Below are positions 23,701 through 35,757 of a stretch of 64,000 nt of DNA, one piece after another (positions within the stretch are counted from its first letter, which is position 1; each line of letters begins with the position of its first letter). The notes beneath the pieces were generated by a model. It was not told where the DNA came from. It did no database searches and worked only from the letters and a program-made list of their open reading frames with translations. A program made the position numbers and the translations under genes. The stretch is from positions 143,980-207,979 of the forward strand of contig JARBJD010000116.1 in NCBI GenBank assembly GCA_033064195.1, in the 5' to 3' direction. Source of the stretch: Blattamonas nauphoetae. Lineage: Eukaryota; Preaxostyla; Oxymonadida.

Positions 23701-25841
23701 AAAGTGGAGTGTTTGAGAACTTGGGAGGATCACTCGAACTGTCGAAAGTGAACATTTCGTGTTCTTGTTCAAAGAATTGTTCGCTTGTTCGATTGAGAAA
23801 GGGTCGTTTGTCGATTTCTCACACTCGAATCAGCTCGATCATCTCTTCATCACCTCTTCTGTTCCTGTCGTCGTTCTCATCAGCGGATCTGTCGAACTTG
23901 ACAATTGTGAATTGGGCTGGATGGACGTTGTTGTCAGGAGTGAATGGAGAATCGAACATTTCGATCAGTTCGTCGTTGTTTAGAGGAATGGATGTGGATT
24001 CAGGAGGGAACAGTGATGATATGTGTTTGTGGGAGAGTGGTCTTCTTTCGTTTGAGAATTGCTCAGTTGACATCCACTCAAGCGAGTTCTCTCATCTTCG
24101 CGATGGAGCACTGTTTGTCTCTGGAGGGTCGGTTTCCATCTCGACATCTGCCTTCCAAGACAACTCGGCGAAGAATTCTGATTTCCCGTCCGCCCACCGC
24201 AACATTCGCTGTGAAAATGGAAGTCGCGTGACGATTGAGAGTTTGAATGGTGGAGATGGATTCAAAGAAGGTTCCTCAGCTTGGATCTCCGCGTCGTCGG
24301 ATTGTGTTGTGAGTGGGAGTGTGATCAACCCCAACTCGCCGTTCTTCGTGCCATCGTTGACAAGCAGTGACTGCACCTCGAAAACAGACAAGGCCAAGTC
24401 GTCCTTCAATGTGAGCCTTGTGGGGACAGAACTGATTCCGTGTGGTTTGTTCTTGGAAGTGTTTGAAGCAGAATCGTCGTCGAAGTTCGCTCATGTTGAT
24501 CTGTCGTCGGTGTCGACATCGAAATGGAACGAAATATCAATCATCTTCTTGGTGTCTCGATCGGAACATCTGTCACGGCTTTCGATTTCGGAAGAATGGA
24601 GAGGTCGAGTTTTGTTTGGGAATGGAGAACGAACAGCAGGATGGTTTGTGATGAAGGTGAGTGCCTCTGCAGAAAGGAAGGCATACGCGCTGAACTCGAT
24701 GAAATGGATTCTTCCGCTTGTTGGAGGTGTGATTGCTGGGATTGTGATTCTGGTGATTGTGTTGTGTGTTCTTGTCCATCGAAAGAAAACAAAGGCGAAG
24801 AAAGAGACGGAAACGAAGCAGATGGAAGAGATTGACGAGGTTGAGATCAAAATGGAGGATCCTGAAGACATGTGGCGAAATGGAAGTCAGAATGCGCTTC
24901 TTGTGAGCAGCGCTCATGATCCCTTCTCAGAAAAAGTGGATGAAACCCAACAGAACCAAATCCCAAAAGAAGAAGTGGTTGAATTGAATGATGAGGGGGC
25001 AGGAAGTGGTCCCGCAGAGGTTGTTGTTGCGATGGGATGTGGATCAGAGAAGACGAATGAGGTGACAGTGCAAGTTCGCGAGACACTCTATTCCCGACTT
25101 CACAAAGAGAAGAAGACGATGACGACAGTTGAGCGAGGAAGGATTCAGAAGAGAGTTTCGGAAGGACTTGCGCTGATAGCTCGAGTTCGGCCGACCGCTG
25201 AGATTGTGTCTCGGTTGACGTCACACTGGGTTCTGTTTGATGATCAAGACAAAATGTTTTTTCGGCAAGAAGCGAGCGAGAGGATGAGAGCGCCAACACA
25301 TCCAGCACACACGAATCCGACAGTGGAATCACTTGTGAAGCAAGCAGAAGACGAGGGACAGCGATGGGTTCCTCCCGAAGTGGCAGATGGGAAGCCAGTG
25401 ATTGACCGAGTTCCTGGGATGGTTTTTCGGCTTGGCCTGATGTTGTGGGAGATCGAGACGGGACAGATACCGTTTGGAGAGGTTGATGGGATCAATGCTC
25501 AACGACAATTGGGAAGTGGGATTGTTCCTCGGATGGATCGAGTTCGCGAAGGGATGGCGGAGTTGGTGACAGAATGTCTTTCGATTGACCCTGAGAAACG
25601 ACCATCGATGAAGAGCATTGTCGAGCGAGTGACAACACTGAACACAAGTGAGGAAGAGATTGAAAAGATGAGAATTGATGTGATCAACCGCAACGCGATT
25701 CATCTTCCGTCGGACTCTCCTCACCAATCCTCTCCCCAACATCATCCCACTTCTCTTCACTCCCCTCACCATCCATCCGAGAATCCACATCTTCCTCCCC
25801 GACCAAAAATTCACCCTCCAGAGCCCGCTGGGCGTCGGTGA
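14716..25841 (+). CDS. giant Ser/Thr-rich beta-helix membrane protein with C-terminal kinase-like domain
   Basis: About 3,700 codons in two overlapping frames (14716-22125 and 22107-25841). The start follows a gene-free region and opens with a short hydrophobic leader (MGFFPIAFCVLQTMICS), probably a signal peptide. The ectodomain repeats short beta motifs such as SGASLIVSDCSFTSFSS and SGASLAISSCSFNSF, typical of pectin-lyase-like right-handed helices. One membrane span (WILPLVGGVIAGIVILVIVL, about 24706-24780) and a KKTKAKKE stop-transfer follow. The cytosolic end (25129-25680) matches a kinase C-lobe: RWVPPEV, VFRLGLMLWEIETGQIPFG, ECLSIDPEKRPSM. I see no glycine loop, HRD or DFG, so it is likely a pseudokinase. 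The frame shift near 22,110 has no GT-AG pair to explain it: a real lesion or an assembly error. Surface sensing or adhesion is inference. Confidence 0.75.
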
Positions 25842-26693
25842 ACACATCTCATGTCATCACTTAACCTTCGGTCTTGTCCGGGACACTCTGAATCGAGCAC
25901 ATTCGATTGTCAGGTCGCCTCAGAGCAGCGTTCATCTGTGCCTCAGTCCTTTGAGTCTGATTGTGGCCCGTAAGGACGCAATTTTGGACGACCTTTCTCC
26001 GCACAAATATCTTCCTCCTTTGCTCACAGATCCTCCTGGACGACCACCCTTTTGCCATTCAGTTTCCACCAAACAATCAGATTCTATTTTCTATTCACAA
26101 GTACTCACGTCATCTGTGCCACGCCGCTCAATCTCATCATTCATTTCGTACTTTGTGCTTTCTTTTGGACGAAGTGTTCTCCACGAGTTTTCTCAGTCAA
26201 TATGTCGTTTATTCACAATCCAAATCTTCTTTTTCCCATACTCACCAGAATTAATACTTTTCATCGTTTAAGTGAACATATTTGTCGTAATTACGCGAAT
26301 ATTTCAAAGATTTGATACAGGATAGCAGACTGCCTGGTAGTTGGAGAAAAGTTGTTCCGTATCATCTTTTGGGTTGATCGGTGACTCGAGAAGGCTTCGG
26401 CCACAATTGGTACAAACAAAGAGTTATCAAACTGCAATCATATCTCTAAGTCTTTTATAGTATACATGGGTGACCAAGAGAAAAGCCGTGTCAGTAGTCA
26501 GTCCCTTTTTAGACTTCCCACTTTGGGTCTGATCAAAACATCATGATATGTTTCATCACTTTTCGTTTTACGTCTCAAGATCTCTTGATAGCTCATTGAA
26601 AAGGTTGCAAAGAAAGATTGAATTGTCATTTGCAATGTGTGGAGTAAAGGAGTAGAAAAGAAGAGAGTATCATTCAGAATTGGTAGTTGTTGT
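25842..26693. other. convergent intergenic region, nothing recognised
   Basis: It lies between the ends of a plus-strand and a minus-strand gene. Phe/Ser-rich open frames are translated AT-rich spacer. No repeat or RNA gene seen. Confidence 0.5.
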
Positions 26694-28487
26694 TTATAAA
26701 ACAAGCCCGATCGTGGAGTCGAGATCTTGGTCTGCCTTTGTCCGTTGGATTTGCTGTGATGCAATTTGTACTGTTCGATTGAGTTTGTTAATCTTTTGTG
26801 CACCTCCTCCGACTGTAATTGGACTTGGAGATGGCCCTGAATGTATAAGTACGGGAAATTGAGATGGATATAGGGTGGAAATCTGTGTTGTGTTTATGCC
26901 AGGAGGCATGGAGGCTGAGAGATATATCTGATTCCTCCTCGGTCCAACATCGTTGTCATTGGTTGTCTGAGCCTGCCTGACTTTCATTCCTTGTGTGACT
27001 GTCATGGAACGCAGAGGCCCATCCTTGGCTGAAGTGTGTCGTGTTCTGACCTTTGCTTTCGTCCAATCGGTAAGAATGGCAGCTTGGAAATGATCAATTG
27101 ACGTATCTGTGTTTGATAGTGCTTCTTTTAAAATATGACTTCCTCTGGAAGCAGCAGACTTCTCTCTGTTGGATCTGGATGTGAGGGAACCGAATTGTTG
27201 GATATAGTCGACTTCTCCCTCCTTGTGAATAAACGCCATCGCGAGTGTTGTCATATTTGAATTCCGCCCTTCATCCTTATCTGATCTGTTTCTATCTGCG
27301 CTCTGTTCCCATTCATGGTCGTCAGCATCAGACTCCGTGGCAACCGTTAGCGATCCCGCCATCGGCTGCTCATTCTCGTCATACTCATTTGCGAAAAGCT
27401 GAGAGGCAATCTCAGACATAGTTGTCGATCGAGATGTTTTGGTGGATGATGGTTGGACGTCGGGTTCGGTGATGATTTGGGTAAGCTCAGTTTCCGAAAC
27501 AGTGTGAACAATTTACTTTGCTCCAACTTTCGCTCTTTTCCTCTCTTCTTCTCGCTTGAGCTTGAGTTCCTTGGTCTTCTTAGTCTCTTCAGTTTCTGCT
27601 TTCTTCCTCATAATGCACCGAAATGTTGTCTCTAGTCGGATCTGATGAATAGTGTGAAAGCGATGAAGGTCTCCAATGATGTACAGCCCAGCAATATCGA
27701 TCACAATCATGACAATATCCATGATCGTGAGAAGTATTTGTTGATTCCAGAAAAAGAATTGAGCAGTTGATGGAAGATGCTGCACCCATACGTATATGAC
27801 ATTATTCATACACATTCCAGCGGAGAAGAGGAAGTGGAGCACAACTATGACTTGGAGTGTGAAGAACAGCTTGTAGTTCGATTTTCCAATGCAGTTATTG
27901 ATCCATGGGCAGTGGTGATCAAATCCGGAAGTATATTTATTGCATAGTCGACAGTGACGGCTGGATTGAAGGCTGAGAAGTGAGATAAAGGAGAGTGTTG
28001 GAGATTTGGTGATTAAGGCAGAAAAAGAGGTCTTGAAAATGAGCAGGAGGAAAACGAACACATATCAAGCTTCAAATCGAATAATTTGTCTTGATCGTAT
28101 CCTCAGACAAACAGTCCTTTCGAGCACATTCCATAGAAACTCTTGGGAAGATCTGTGAGTTTCTGAGGAGTCGAATCGCCTTCGGAATCAAGAAGATAAA
28201 GGAGGGGATCAGCTGGATTTGTCCGCACATCATAAAAAAGGAGGAAGAACGCATCCAGGAAGACAAGCGCTGTAGCCATGGATAACAAAATTAACAGTAA
28301 GAAAAACAGACCGAAATTCAAATGGATTGGACGATATTGGAAAGGGTGAGGAGAACAAGCGAGACGAAGGTGAAGGTAGACGAGCTGTGAGAGAGATGGA
28401 AGATGGAGATAAGATTAAATAGTAGGAACAGAAAAATGGAGAATGAAAAGACCTGATAAATGATGTGTAACCATCTGGGTTTGACAT
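26694..28487 (-). CDS. DHHC-type protein S-acyltransferase (palmitoyltransferase)
   Basis: The core exon carries the zf-DHHC signature: SSRHCRLCNKYTSGFDHHC, then PWINNCIGKSNYKLFF. The DHHC Cys takes the acyl group and passes it to target Cys on membrane proteins. Upstream are two hydrophobic segments (VFLDAFFLLFYDV and one before it) and the typical linker TNPADPLLYLL; downstream are two more spans (LQVIVVLHFLFSAGM, IMDIVMIVIDIAGLYIIG), giving the usual four-span layout. Clear introns: 27973-28112 (140 nt, restoring KGLLQSSRHC) and 27486-27527 (42 nt). A last exon adds a 250-residue polar, low-complexity tail ending STIGLVL. At least one more intron lies near 28300-28440. I chose MSNPDGYTSF at 28487 as the start, but this is uncertain. 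Confidence 0.85.
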
Positions 28488-29037
28488 ACTAGCAATCGAG
28501 GAGCTCAATCTTGACAAGGGTGTGAGTCTCCACTTCGTTGAGATCATCAACTGGAATTGAGTGAAAATGAGCATTGTACTCGATTCATCCATGCGGTGTG
28601 ATCAAAAGGAAATGAACGAGAAGCCAATGGAGAAGGAAGAGAAGGAAAGGAGTCCTCCATCGGATAGAGGATCCATAAAAAAGTCTGAAGGGTAAAACAG
28701 CTATTTCTCACGATTGAGGTGTAATTTAGAGAAAAGAGACAAACATCAGATTAAATGAACGAGGATGAAGTGAATGAAGCAGTAATGCGAAGAGAAAAAA
28801 CGATAATTATGATGAACTTTGACTGGCTTGTTGTGACCACACATTCTTTACACTTCTCTCTTTGATATTTTTCAACTTTTAGTTTCCAAAACGTCCTATA
28901 TATTGAGAAAAACGCTCATGTCAGTGAAGATCGACTGACCGTCAGTGGCAGATCCTCCCACAAAATTAGGTCAATGCAACAAAAGAGCCAAATTTCACTT
29001 TTTATCCATCAAAACAGTGATTATAACTGTTTTGATA
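28488..29037. other. intergenic, upstream of the DHHC gene
   Basis: Probably its promoter region, up to the target site of the large hAT element. No defined motif seen. Confidence 0.4.
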
Positions 29038-29102
29038 GACAATAGTAGGCATGGGCAACGGTCGGTCCGACTGCTCGTCGACCGACCGACTGCTTTTTGG
29101 CG

Positions 29103-29478
29103 GAGCTGTCCAAAATTTTGGACACCTTTGATCTCTTTTCCAGAAAAGTGGACACTTGTCGAAAAAACGCAGAAATGGACACCTGTAATTTAAAAAAATC
29201 CCAGGATTTGGACACCCCCAGATTCTGGACACCTGTCTGCCAAAATAGGAGGTTAGGTGTCCAAAAGTCTGGATTTTTGGAAAAGCGTGAAAAACAATCA
29301 GAAAAGAGTTCATGAGATACAAAACCCAATAAACGGGGAAAAATGAACGAGAAAAATGGTCCTATACAGAGGAAGCGATAGATCATGATGAACGATGAAA
29401 TGAGAGAATTGAAGAAAAATTGAGGAAAATAATGGAAAAAAGTAAAGAAATAGTGAGTGGAAGGGCCAAACAAGTGAG
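29103..29478 (+). repeat. left TIR of the 11-kb transposon
   Basis: 376 bp, inverse of 39797-40172. It contains palindromic GTGTCC/GGACAC sites repeated about six times, probably transposase binding sites. The arms match closely except one patch of about 40 bp in the outer third. Confidence 0.92.
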
Positions 29479-29892
29479 GGTGTTTCTTAAAGACGGAAAC
29501 AGTGATGGATGACGAGTTGATGAGAGTTTCTGGTGATGGTCGATGAGATCGTGCTCAGAACAGGAATTATCGATAGTTCGGCAAGTACACATGGGTCGAA
29601 ATTATTCGCTTTCAAGAAAAGTTCGATCGAATTTCTCCGAACCCATATTTTTCATTTTTTGAATTTCTCCGTATCACCACTTTCGATCAAAGTGTTTTTT
29701 GTTGAATAAGGATAATTTGAGCATAATCAGCCACAATTTCACACCAAGAAGTCCTGCTGGGAACCCAATCCTGCTTCCAGGTTCATCAAGGATGCCGAAA
29801 AGGTCATCCAGGAGGAGAGGGCTGACCCCGTTCAACTCTGTGAAGAGCCTGGCGGAGAAAGTCAGGTATCTTGATGTGAAATGGTGAAGTGA

Positions 29893-32150
29893 TTAACTCA
29901 AATCGATGATCGGTGAAGTGTGTGAAGTGGTGTTTCTATGAAGAGAAGAGAAAGAATTATGAGAAGGTAATGAAGGAAGGGAAGGTAAGGAAGGAAGGGA
30001 AGTCAATGAAGGAACTGAAAAGTATGAATGAACAGAAGGGAGAGAAGGAACAGAAGGCAATGAAGGAACAGAAGGCAATGAAGGAACAGAAGGGAGAGAA
30101 GGAACGGAAGGTAATGAATGAACGGAAGGGAAAGAAGGAACAGAAGGGAGAGAAGGAACAGAAGGTAATGAAGGAACTGAAGGTGAAGGAAGAGAAGGTA
30201 ATGAAGAAAGAGAACTGAATCTTGAAGAAGTTACAGAAAAAAAGTAATCCGACAGGCACGTGTGCACTATCGGAGTGTCCTCCGCCCTCTCGTAGACAGC
30301 CCTCTCTTTGTTGTCGACAGCCTGCTTCTCGTGCGTGGACACGATACAGCAGAAACTGTCTTCGCCCTCACTCACTAGGGCTGCTGTGAGTGAGGCCCCT
30401 TGGCGCCGGAAGCCAAGGTACTGCTTCATCCCATCCACCCTCAACATGGTAAACTTGTGAGTGGATGGGAACTGAGTGTGCCTATGAAAAGAATATATGA
30501 AAATAAAAAAACAAACTTGTGGAAGCAGTGACGGGTCTGAAGGCCATCTGTGGTGTGGACCTGGCCAGATAGTCCGTGTGTGAAAAAATCAAATAAAGAG
30601 TCTGAAGACGTAATAGGAGAAACTAAATGATGATCAACATAATTTGTGAGAAAACCAAACTCAGAGTCACACACGTTTTTTCCGTGCTGCTCTGAAAATA
30701 AAGAGTATGTAACAGTTTTTCTCCGAAGGGGAGAATGCTTGGACGAAAGTAAGAAACCTAAGAAATACTGGTTGCGAAAGTGCGGGCCAGCATCTGTAAA
30801 AATAAAAATATTCTTTTGATGAACATAATCTTGCATGTCGAGAACATCTGAAAGACATTCTTCGACGAAGCGGTGATCGTGTGTAGTGATGGGAGACAGA
30901 AAGTTGTGATGTGTTAAAATTAATTGGTTGTGATGTGTGTGATATACCGAAATGCATAAATGCGAAACGGAAGTATTAACGAAAAAGTCATGACCAATCT
31001 GGTCACGAGATAAAGGAAGATGCCAATTTTCTTTAAAATCAAGAACGATGACCAAAGAGTCATCGGTGAGGTGAGATATTGTCTTGTTGTAAAAATCGCG
31101 TTGTTTTTGTGCGATAATCTTGTGTTTTTTTATTTCTTCTATTTCTTTTTTTTCTTTTTCTGGTATCTGTTTGTTTTGTGATGCCAGAGTTTTATGTTTT
31201 TTTTCTAGGAAATCTCCACGAGCACATACACTGCATAGGTCCGTCCGACATTCTGGTTTCCTCAGGAATCTTGTTTTCGGCAAAATGTTGAGTAATGCAT
31301 CGTGGTCTTTCCTTCTTCCTTTAATTTGTTGTATAAGTCTTTTTGTTGTATGGAGTAATCTTTTTCTGGTTTTTGTTTTGTTTTTGTTTGTTTTTGTGTT
31401 TTGTTTTGGCTGTGTGGAGTGAGATTGCCAAATGAAGAGGTGGTTTGGATGGTGGGAGCTGTCAATATTGGACTAGGAGGGCAGACAAAATCGACGTCGC
31501 TCTCGTCTAACGTATCTTCTATTGTCTTCTCTAAATGTAACAAGTTGAGAGATAATCAGGACAAACTTTGCTTTTTCTGTTTCTTCTTTGAGAGCCTTTT
31601 TGGTTTTTTACAGCTTGGTGCAGTATTTTCGATTATATCGTTCATCAATTGACTGCCTTCTTCGATTAAGAAATCCTGAGACGAATGCTGAAGAAAAGAG
31701 AGAAACAAACGGGTTTTATTTGTCGTTGATGCTGAGGAGGAGAGTGAATCGTTTGTGATTCAGTATCGTATAAGGACTTTGCGTAGTAATACTGATTTTC
31801 AGTTATTTTGAATCCGTAGTCTTTGGCCTCTTGGAAGCTGCAGGCCTGGGTCACACATTGCAGCAACTTTATACCATCCCCGCGTTCAAGCTGTTCATGT
31901 AATTGTGACAGGCTTTGGAGCAGTTGAGTGAAGTATGCTTAAAGAAGTGAGGGTAAATGAGAAGTAAAAGACCCAAACCGGTGTAATGGTTGAGAATTTT
32001 CTTTCTAATCGGTATCATTTCGTTCCGACTCTTTAGTGCGCTGAGGAGTGGCGCCGCGGGTTCGTCTTCACAGAGTTCGCTGAGTAGCTTGAAAATGCTT
32101 TGGCCGTGTCCACTCCTTGTTGATTTAGCTTTTCTAAAGTATTCTTCCAT
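29893..32150 (-). CDS. spliced DDE/D transposase of the 11-kb element
   Basis: From MEEYFRKAKSTRSGHGQ at 32150 the frame is carried through introns at 31938-31978, 31676-31710, 31531-31566 and 30482-30516 (35-41 nt, donors GTTTGT or GTTTGG). A helical N-terminal region includes CSFQEAKDYGFKITENQYYY. Then come a Cys cluster (CRTDLCSVC) and a catalytic core: VIVLDFKENW (first D), FTDAGPHFRN (second D, about 85 residues on) and HGKNVCDSEFGF (last acid, about 42 on). After the last intron, FTMLRVDGMKQYLGFRRQG continues to a repetitive Pro/Ser/Leu tail coded by the tandem repeat. One frameshift near 31,270, just before LPKTRFLRKP, has no intron to explain it, so this copy is probably inactive. The DFxEN / DGxxxxFkN / HGK pattern recurs in animal and protist transposases I cannot name safely. 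Confidence 0.75.
29955..30225. repeat. tandem repeat, about 18-bp unit (GAAGGAACAGAAGG type)
   Basis: Purine-rich units, about 14 copies with drift. On the minus strand they give a Pro-Ser-Leu/Val repeat forming the C-terminal tail of the transposase frame. Confidence 0.85.
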
Positions 32151-32425
32151 TTGTGTTGATTAATCAATGGGTATATAATATTGGTGAGGAAAGACGTGTT
32201 AATCCCATATTCTCTTCTTTGATCCAGCGTCCACGCTCCTCCCCACTCTTTGGTCCTCCCACAAGAACATTCCCACACATTGTCCCTCGCTCGGACGTTC
32301 CATCATCTGATTTCAGAGTACCAATGCTTTTGAACTGGTTTCTCATTTTCTTTTATTGATGGACTTTTATCTCTGTTTTCGAATCATCAAACACTCCCAG
32401 AACTATAACATCACCGCCTGAAACA

Positions 32426-34013
32426 ATGCACGTTTTCGAAGACAAATTTCCACCCTTGACTGATCGAAATACCTATTGTCAACCTCTTAAGGTGTGAACC
32501 AAAGATGGATTAGTGAAACGCTCATGCGAAGTCGTTCACATCGGTGTGGTTATGTTGGTTGATTTGTACGTTCACTTTATTCTGTTCTCAATTCATTTCA
32601 GATCAGAAATGATGACATTCAAGCGGATTTGATCCTTTTGGCGAGCAGTGGAGACTCCGGTGTGTGTTCTGTGAACACAATGAACCTCGAAGGGGAGGCT
32701 AACCTGAAAATGAAACGAGTACCAACAGTAATCAATGACTATACTTTCACTTGTTGTCATTCGCTGCGCACTCCTTCTCTTTCATTCGACAGTTGATCCC
32801 CACACAATTATATCCAGTCGTTTGCATTCAGCATCTTCTCTAGCAGGAGAGTCTCCGACGTTATTCCATACAGCCCCACCACAACTTTCCAACTCCGATC
32901 TCAACTCCTCATCCAGCGCGAACTGGACCCTGACATGGAAAAGATTCGCCCATTTCCCTTACAGGTGAAGATCATATCCCGACTACCAACTCGATTATTT
33001 ACAGATGTATGTCCTCACACCTTCCGCTTTCTTCCACCAAACATCTGCTCCCTCTTTTCTTCTCTTTATTGCTGTTTATCGCCATTGTCTTGTCTTTTCC
33101 CGAATTCTACTTCATTCTCTTGGCGTTATTAAGTGCACAGGTCAAGTATCAGTTCTAAATCTGTCGTCATTCGGGATCAGTTCTCTCGACGACCAGAATC
33201 CGGTTCTGACAGGATGTTATCTGAAAATTACTGAAGTCATCGTCGGAACAGTAGTTTTCACGGAGGAGACAAAAGGCCAAAACAATATTCTGGGCTCGAC
33301 ATCAATAACTAACCATCTCCTTCAGCGAGCTGTTCGATCTAATGACTTCTCGTCGCCCATCACTCTCTACCCGAACAAATGTGTGCTCATTCTTGCTCAC
33401 TCTAACTCCACTCTACATGAATGTTGGAGCCGCGAGACAGTACATCCTCTTCATGTGTGAGGACGATTTTAGGAAGATCGTCACTATCAACATGTTAGTT
33501 TTGTCGAGCGCGAGTGAGATGTATTCGTCTACTTCGTTGCCGTGGTTGCCCTTGTGGGATACAACTTGAACTTGGAGAACCAAAGACGGATGGGGAGTGG
33601 TGACTGTATCAACCATATTGCATCCACATCTGTGGAACGACGTCACGCACTGCAAGTGGAAGCCAAGGGATTGTCACTTCTGGGCGATCTGCATATGGGG
33701 AGCACTGTTGAATGTTTTCGGATTTGGTTCCGCGATTCCCCACCAGTCATCACACATTCCACCATTCACATTTGCGTCCCTCAGTTTCTCAATCATTGGA
33801 AATATACTGGGATTTAGGACACCAGAATTGGATACTATGTCCAGTGGCAGCATGACATTGGTGATGGTGGCCGAGATCGACACTAAAAGAACAACTACAT
33901 ATTTCTCCTTATTCACAAGAAAAGAAAGAATCATGGTTTCTCCGTCTGACTCTCCCGCTGCTCGTCTGGACGCTCTCGAATGGACGAGACACCGACACCC
34001 TATCCGTTTCTAA
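32426..34013 (+). pseudogene. P4-ATPase (phospholipid flippase) fragment
   Basis: Exon 32426-32491 (MHVFEDKFPPLTDRNTYCQP) is spliced over a 110-nt intron (32492-32601) to IRNDDIQADLILLASSGDSG, followed by NTMNLEGEANLKMKR. That is the actuator-domain region of P4-ATPases, whose DGET-type motif is here EGEA. Around 33130-33270, GVIKCTGQVSVLNL, then NPVLTGCYLKITEVIVG and TVVFTEETK, fits the next part of the same domain. At 33640-33700 HFWAICIWGALLNVFG may be the C-terminal membrane domain. The phosphorylation (DKTG) and nucleotide-binding parts are missing, so it cannot be an active flippase. It lies inside the 11-kb transposon and is best read as a captured, shortened gene. The last part is a weak call. 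Confidence 0.6.
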
Positions 34014-35221
34014 TAGGCGCAGGCACTAACACCAAGAGGATTCGAGGACCGGAAGTGTGCATTTTTGTTAATTGAGCTCTTTCTTAAGGACCATCCACAG
34101 TACACCAGTCGCGCTCACTGCTCTCTCCCCTCGCCATCCCGTTCTCTGAGACTCTGCCAGCAACAGCAAAATCAGGATGACACGGAGGGTCACAGGCACG
34201 TCGAGGAATCGAAGAAGACGTGAAGAGGCGGGCCAGACGTCGCTGAGCCATCCGAGTTTCGTGTCCGCTCCGTCAGCTTCGCAATCCGCGCGTCCAGCTG
34301 TGACAACGACGCTGTGAACGCCAACCCCGACACCGAGTCAGCAGCCGAAGGTGCAGGGAAGGTAAGAAGGCGCTCGAATCTCGTCGCCCTCACTCTCCTT
34401 ATCCTCTCTTCCTCAGCTCCTCCATGGATCACTCGCAACTTGGCTGTCGTCGTCGCTCTTTGCTGTTTTCCAAGTTATCACAGAATCTGTCAATGTCACC
34501 CACTTCAGCCAGCCCAACTCGATCAACATGCAAGCGTTCAGCTCTTCTTCTCCCCCCTCTCGCTTCTCGGTCTGAACGTGTTTATTCACTTCCCCCATCC
34601 TCTTTGTCGATGTCATCAGCTGGTAATCCGCCCCAACCGGCCTCCTGACAGAATTAACATCAATTCGTCTGTGTTCTAGAATTCTGATTATTTTCCTCTC
34701 TGTTCGGGCAGAACCACATCTTTATCTGTTCACCATCTCATCAGCACTGGTCCTATTCTTCAAGGCGTCACTACCTCGAAGAGTAAGCTTAGTGGAGATG
34801 AAACGGTTGGATCACGAAATTCAACCGTATGACTCGATAACAACGATGGCAAGAACACCAGCCAGAAAATGACCATACTTGCAGCAGGAAACTGTTCAAT
34901 TCTGGTTGGGAGGATGTCTTTGAGTGCAGAGAAACGGGACACGACACGGATTCCAACCACGCCCTTCTTGACCACGTTCCTACGATAGTTATCACGTCAC
35001 ATACATCCGATGTTCCTTCCTGTTCATTCTCCGTTCTTCTGTACTTTTTTGGAATCAACAAAGACTTGAAACTCCGTGTGTATGGTTTGATCTCCTTTTC
35101 TCTGAACTAGTTATGCACCAAACATTCTGACGTGATGTACATGAAATGCACACGAAATATTTACAACTTAAAGTCGAAGATATGCCAGATAACACTTTAG
35201 CGATGTTTGAAACCCGATGTG
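34014..35221. other. transposon interior, no secure gene
   Basis: Plus-strand pieces such as ESVNVTHFSQPNSINMQAF and LYLFTISSALVLFF suggest exons of a multi-span membrane protein, split over all three frames. I could not join them with confidence. They may be further decayed flippase or another captured gene. Confidence 0.3.
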
Positions 35222-35711
35222 CTAGCTCTCGTATTCTTGCTGAACTTCCATTGATGGAGCCGATTCAGTGCTTTCCTCATGTGATTTTGGAGGTTCCGCT
35301 GCGGTTTCTTCAACGATGAGCTGTTTGGGCGAATCTTCACCCTTTTCTTTCTTGTGAGCGATGCACCGGACAGTCACAATGGCAGCAAGAGCAATTAGCA
35401 TATTCGCATACTACAAAAAGGCGGAAAGAACTGGCACGAGAGAGAGAGAGGAAAAAGAATGATGCAAATGGAGTGACAAATAGGAGAAAGCCGACATGCG
35501 CCACAGACCGCGTCGTTGATCCTTCCTCTGCAATCTTGCAATAGTTCTCTGATGGATTGGTCATATCACACACAGTGCTGATACTTATAGTGATGATTTT
35601 TCTTGTGTGGTCCAGTGTGGAGGTGAATACGATTCCAACCCTCACGCGATACAATTTGACTGATGACAAGCCTCGCCTCGTCCTGTCGAACACGATCATA
35701 GCCGACTCCAT
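35222..35711 (-). CDS. 3' part of a membrane protein with short cytosolic tail
   Basis: The last exon (35410-35222) encodes a hydrophobic stretch YANMLIALAAIVTV, then RCIAHKKEKGEDSPKQL and an acidic tail ending QQEYES with stop TAG. An intron with acceptor TTTTTGTAG precedes it. Upstream on the same strand, VGIVFTSTLDHTRKIITISI and DMTNPSENYCKIAEEG look like a luminal or extracellular domain. The layout suggests a single-span type I membrane protein. I do not recognise the family. It is within the 11-kb transposon, so it may be a captured fragment. Confidence 0.4.
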
Positions 35712-35757
35712 ACGGGACGAACAATTCGACGATTACTAGCGTTTTGAAGACTCGTTC

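Noticed and set aside
1902-25841. Reassignment of TAA/TAG to glutamine, as in some oxymonads
   Set aside because: The long host frames (over 1,100, 2,400 and 1,200 codons) use only CAA/CAG for Gln and have no in-frame TAA or TAG. The few interrupted genes lie in the decayed, captured region.
29913-30218. Lys/Glu-rich repetitive plus-strand protein
   Set aside because: It is the complement of the tandem repeat that codes the transposase tail; the upstream minus-strand frame joins that tail by a good intron.
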